NCBI GenBank assembly: GCA_937952235.1
Contig: CALFZM010000390.1
Coordinates: 1-15,776 of the forward strand
Origin: an uncultured Opitutia bacterium
GTDB taxonomy: Bacteria > Verrucomicrobiota > Verrucomicrobiia > Opitutales > Opitutaceae
Length of the DNA stretch: 15,776 nucleotides
Direction: 5' to 3'
Part shown: positions 15,045 to 15,776 of the stretch, piece after piece
Layout: every line of letters starts with the position of its first letter
How positions within the stretch are numbered: the stretch's first letter is position 1
Notes under the pieces: model-generated
Told to the model about the DNA's origin: nothing
What the model saw: the letters and a program-made list of their open reading frames with translations, nothing else
Databases searched by the model: none
Position numbers and translations under genes: made by a program

Positions 15045-15776
15045 CTACCCGTCGAGCGGTGACCGCACCCCCAAGCCGGGCTTCTGCATCACATGCGTGT
15101 AGATCTGCGTGGTCTCGACGCTCTCGTGCCCGAGCAGTTCCTGCACGGTCCGGATGTCGGCGCCCGCCTCCAGGAGGTGGGTGGCAAACGAATGGCGGAG
15201 CACGTGCGGCGAAACGCGTTTGGCGATGCCGGCCGCGCGGGCCGCCCGCTTGATCGTGTTCTGAAACGTCGTGTCGTTGAGATGATGGCGCCGCCGGGTC
15301 GCCGCTCTCGGATCGGTGCTCAACTCGCGCGAGGGAAAGAGCCACTGCCATTCCCAGGTCTCGCCGGCCCGCGCGTACTTGCGCGCGAGACCCTCGGGGA
15401 GCCAGACGCCAGGCAGCGCGGCGGCGCGGTCCGCAGCGTGGAGGTCGCGGAGCCGCCCGAGGTGCGCCGCCAGCGGCTCGCGCAGCCTTGCCGGAAGCAC
15501 GGTGATGCGATCCTTGTCGCCCTTGCCGCCGCGGATCATGAGCCGGCTGCGATCCAGGTCGAGATCCTGGACGCGGAGCCGAAGCAGATCCATCAGCCGC
15601 AACCCCGAGCCGTAGGCGAGCTCCGCCATGAGCCGCGGGGTGCCCTCGAGCGCGACGAACAATCGCTGGCATTCGTCACGACTGAGGACGACCGGCATCC
15701 GCCGTCGGGGCGAGGCCCGCTCGTACTCGAGCGGCTCCAGCTTCCGTCCCATCGCCTCCTGCACCAGGAACACGAG
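15045..15776 (-). CDS. intI: Integron integrase IntI, C-terminal part (cut by right window edge)
   Basis: This is a tyrosine site-specific recombinase that inserts and excises gene cassettes at attI/attC sites. The visible 243 residues include the end of the N-terminal SAM-like domain and the whole catalytic domain. The active-site residues are present: Arg in YGSGLRLMDLLRLRVQDLD, Lys in RGGKGDKDRIT, His-x-x-Arg in SPHVLRHSFATHLLEAGADI, His in LLGHESVETT and nucleophile Tyr in TQIYTHV. Two marks separate IntI from XerC/XerD: the extra segment around WEWQWLFPSRELSTDPR followed by RRHHLNDTTFQ, and the terminus GLGVRSPLDG. The N-terminus continues beyond the window. The usual attI site would lie on that side. 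No attC-like site is seen on the visible 3' side. Confidence 0.93.
   Translation of the reverse strand, partial: LVFLVQEAMGRKLEPLEYERASPRRRMPVVLSRDECQRLFVALEGTPRLMAELAYGSGLRLMDLLRLRVQDLDLDRSRLMIRGGKGDKDRITVLPARLREPLAAHLGRLRDLHAADRAAALPGVWLPEGLARKYARAGETWEWQWLFPSRELSTDPRAATRRRHHLNDTTFQNTIKRAARAAGIAKRVSPHVLRHSFATHLLEAGADIRTVQELLGHESVETTQIYTHVMQKPGLGVRSPLDG

Overview
The window is GC-rich (roughly two-thirds G+C by eye), densely coding bacterial DNA. An outer-membrane LptD homologue shows the organism is Gram-negative. That gene, the ScpA-type condensin subunit, MenA, an integron-type integrase and the style of tRNA-adjacent GIY-YIG repeats together suggest a Verrucomicrobiota chromosome, probably Opitutaceae. 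The taxonomy is inference; no rRNA or other phylogenetic marker is present to settle it.

Left part (1-6208). A glycogen branching enzyme (glgB, minus strand, cut by the left edge) is divergent from a rightward run: LptD-like LPS assembly protein, RsmB/NOP-family RNA m5C methyltransferase, ScpA, an 89-residue unknown protein overlapping scpA by 4 bp, a 43-residue one-helix membrane protein, and thioredoxin. These are mostly housekeeping genes packed like one or two operons.

Middle part (6222-10008, all minus strand, read right to left): acylphosphatase, ABC-2-type ATPase, ABC permease, a membrane-anchored helical-repeat (TPR-like) protein, and menA (menaquinone prenyltransferase). The spacing is tight, with ATGA overlaps, so one transcript is likely. 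The ATPase gene is split by an apparent frameshift near 9640: its start and first strand are in one frame and its Walker A onward in another.

Accessory part (10152-11616). An acidic protein of unknown function is followed by tRNA-Ser(GCU) with an encoded CCA. Directly against the tRNA 3' end is a structured repeat. An 80-codon GIY-YIG endonuclease gene comes next, then a second copy of the 73-bp repeat (71 of 73 bases identical). The two copies bracket the nuclease, which makes this the best candidate in the window for a little-described mobile or repeat-propagating system.

Right part (11617-15776, all minus strand). A secreted seven-bladed lactonase-fold protein, a secreted GH33-type sialidase with five Asp-boxes, and an N-acetylneuraminate lyase together look like a sialic-acid release and cleavage module. 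At the edge is the C-terminal two-thirds or more of an integron integrase (IntI), carrying the IntI-type insert and the GVRSPLD terminus. Its attI site and any cassettes would be expected beyond the right edge.
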